Below, one piece after another: positions 20,268 to 20,507 of a stretch of 20,507 nucleotides of DNA; position 1 is the stretch's first letter; each line of letters opens with the position of its first letter. The stretch comes from an uncultured Eubacteriales bacterium. Its GTDB lineage: Bacteria; Bacillota; Clostridia; Christensenellales; Aristaeellaceae. Location of the stretch: positions 1-20,507 of the forward strand of contig UQNM01000042.1 of NCBI GenBank assembly GCA_900542395.1, read 5' to 3'. Below the pieces are notes generated by a model. That model did no database searches. It was given only the letters and a program-made list of their open reading frames with translations, and was not told the DNA's origin. Position numbers and translations under genes: made by a program.

Positions 20268-20507
20268 TTACGACTTTTTCCTCTTATACCCGCAGTCGCA
20301 GTACGGCCCGCCGGAAGCAAGGGTATACTGCCTCACGAAGTCGGTCACGCCGCCCGCTTCGCTCATCGCGTAGTCAAGGCGGCACAGCGCGGGCGTTAAA
20401 TCGTACAGCCCCAGCTTCTTCATCAGCACGCAGATGCCGCATCGGGTGAACCGTCCCTCGTAGCCGCTGCCGTCGGGATATTCGTAAAAGTCCATGTTCC
20501 ACGAATA
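20268..20507 (-). CDS. L-2-amino-thiazoline-4-carboxylic acid hydrolase-like protein, C-terminal part
   Basis: The frame is open to the window edge, so the N-terminus lies beyond base 20507; about 79 codons are visible. The C-terminus has the ATC-hydrolase family look: RCGICVLMKKLGLYDLTPALCRLDYAM, then FVRQYTLASGGPYCDCGYK, with several conserved Cys and the TLAxGG-x-x-CD ending. The founding enzyme opens a thiazoline ring on the way to L-cysteine; most family members have unknown substrates. It is followed closely by a GNAT gene. The call is from the C-terminal third only, so confidence is moderate. An internal ATG at 20495 should not be taken as the start. Confidence 0.7.
   Translation of the reverse strand, partial: YSWNMDFYEYPDGSGYEGRFTRCGICVLMKKLGLYDLTPALCRLDYAMSEAGGVTDFVRQYTLASGGPYCDCGYKRKKS

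Noticed and set aside
1..20507. CRISPR array, transposase, integrase, rRNA
   Set aside because: No regularly spaced direct repeats, no transposase or integrase motifs in any frame, and no rRNA-like sequence were seen.
15466..20507. Duplicate of the tRNA-Ala 3' end as an attachment site
   Set aside because: No second copy of the T arm and acceptor end was seen up to the window edge, so no attachment site is annotated.

Overview
The window looks like a chromosome segment from a GC-rich low-copy relative of Clostridia (phylum Bacillota). The reasons are strong AGGAGG ribosome-binding sites on almost every gene, the rplU-prp-rpmA order with an L27 that carries the Prp-cleaved N-terminal extension, a PPi-type phosphofructokinase, a feoA-feoA-feoB-Cys-rich operon and a short DtxR-like regulator. 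The genus cannot be fixed from the sequence. No phage, transposase, CRISPR array or rRNA is visible.

Layout. 1-592 is the 3' end of uvrA (+). 799-3154 holds uvrC and a DUF1292 gene (both -), so two of the three UvrABC excision-repair proteins converge here. 3249-3986 is a ZIP-type metal transporter (-). 4170-7074 is a ferrous-iron uptake operon (-): feoA, feoA, feoB and a small Cys-rich membrane protein. It is divergent from a DtxR-family metal-dependent regulator at 7306-7686 (+). 8027-9295 is a monovalent cation/proton antiporter (-), flanked by inverted copies of a ~100-bp structured repeat. 9661-10597 is rplU-prp-rpmA (-). 10878-11552 is deoC (-). 11764-12579 is a TIM-barrel sugar isomerase/epimerase-like gene (+). 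12649-13812 is a secreted PIG-L deacetylase (-), and 13983-15209 is pfp (+). A tRNA-Ala(CGC) lies at 15390-15465. After it comes a minus-strand cluster running to the window edge: two half-size ABC exporter-fold transporters, a heavy-metal-associated (HMA) protein, a GNAT acetyltransferase and the C-terminus of an ATC-hydrolase-like protein.

How it fits together. The clearest system-level signal is a shared palindrome, GTTAG-N6-CTAAC (or TTAG-N6-CTAA). It occurs twice on the feo promoter, once directly before feoB, and once just upstream of the ABC transporter pair 12 kb away. The regulator encoded next to feo has the DtxR-type Cys/Glu/His metal-site pattern, so the simplest reading is one iron-responsive regulon covering Fe(II) uptake and the ABC pair. 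The ABC proteins carry the nucleotide-binding motifs I associate with the YbtPQ/IrtAB group, exporter-fold transporters that import siderophores. Beside them lies a thiazoline-hydrolase-like gene. This suggests a possible metallophore uptake and processing locus, which is inference.

The window also holds two dispersed intergenic repeat families, several well-formed terminators (one overlapping the uvrC stop codon) and a structured rplU leader.
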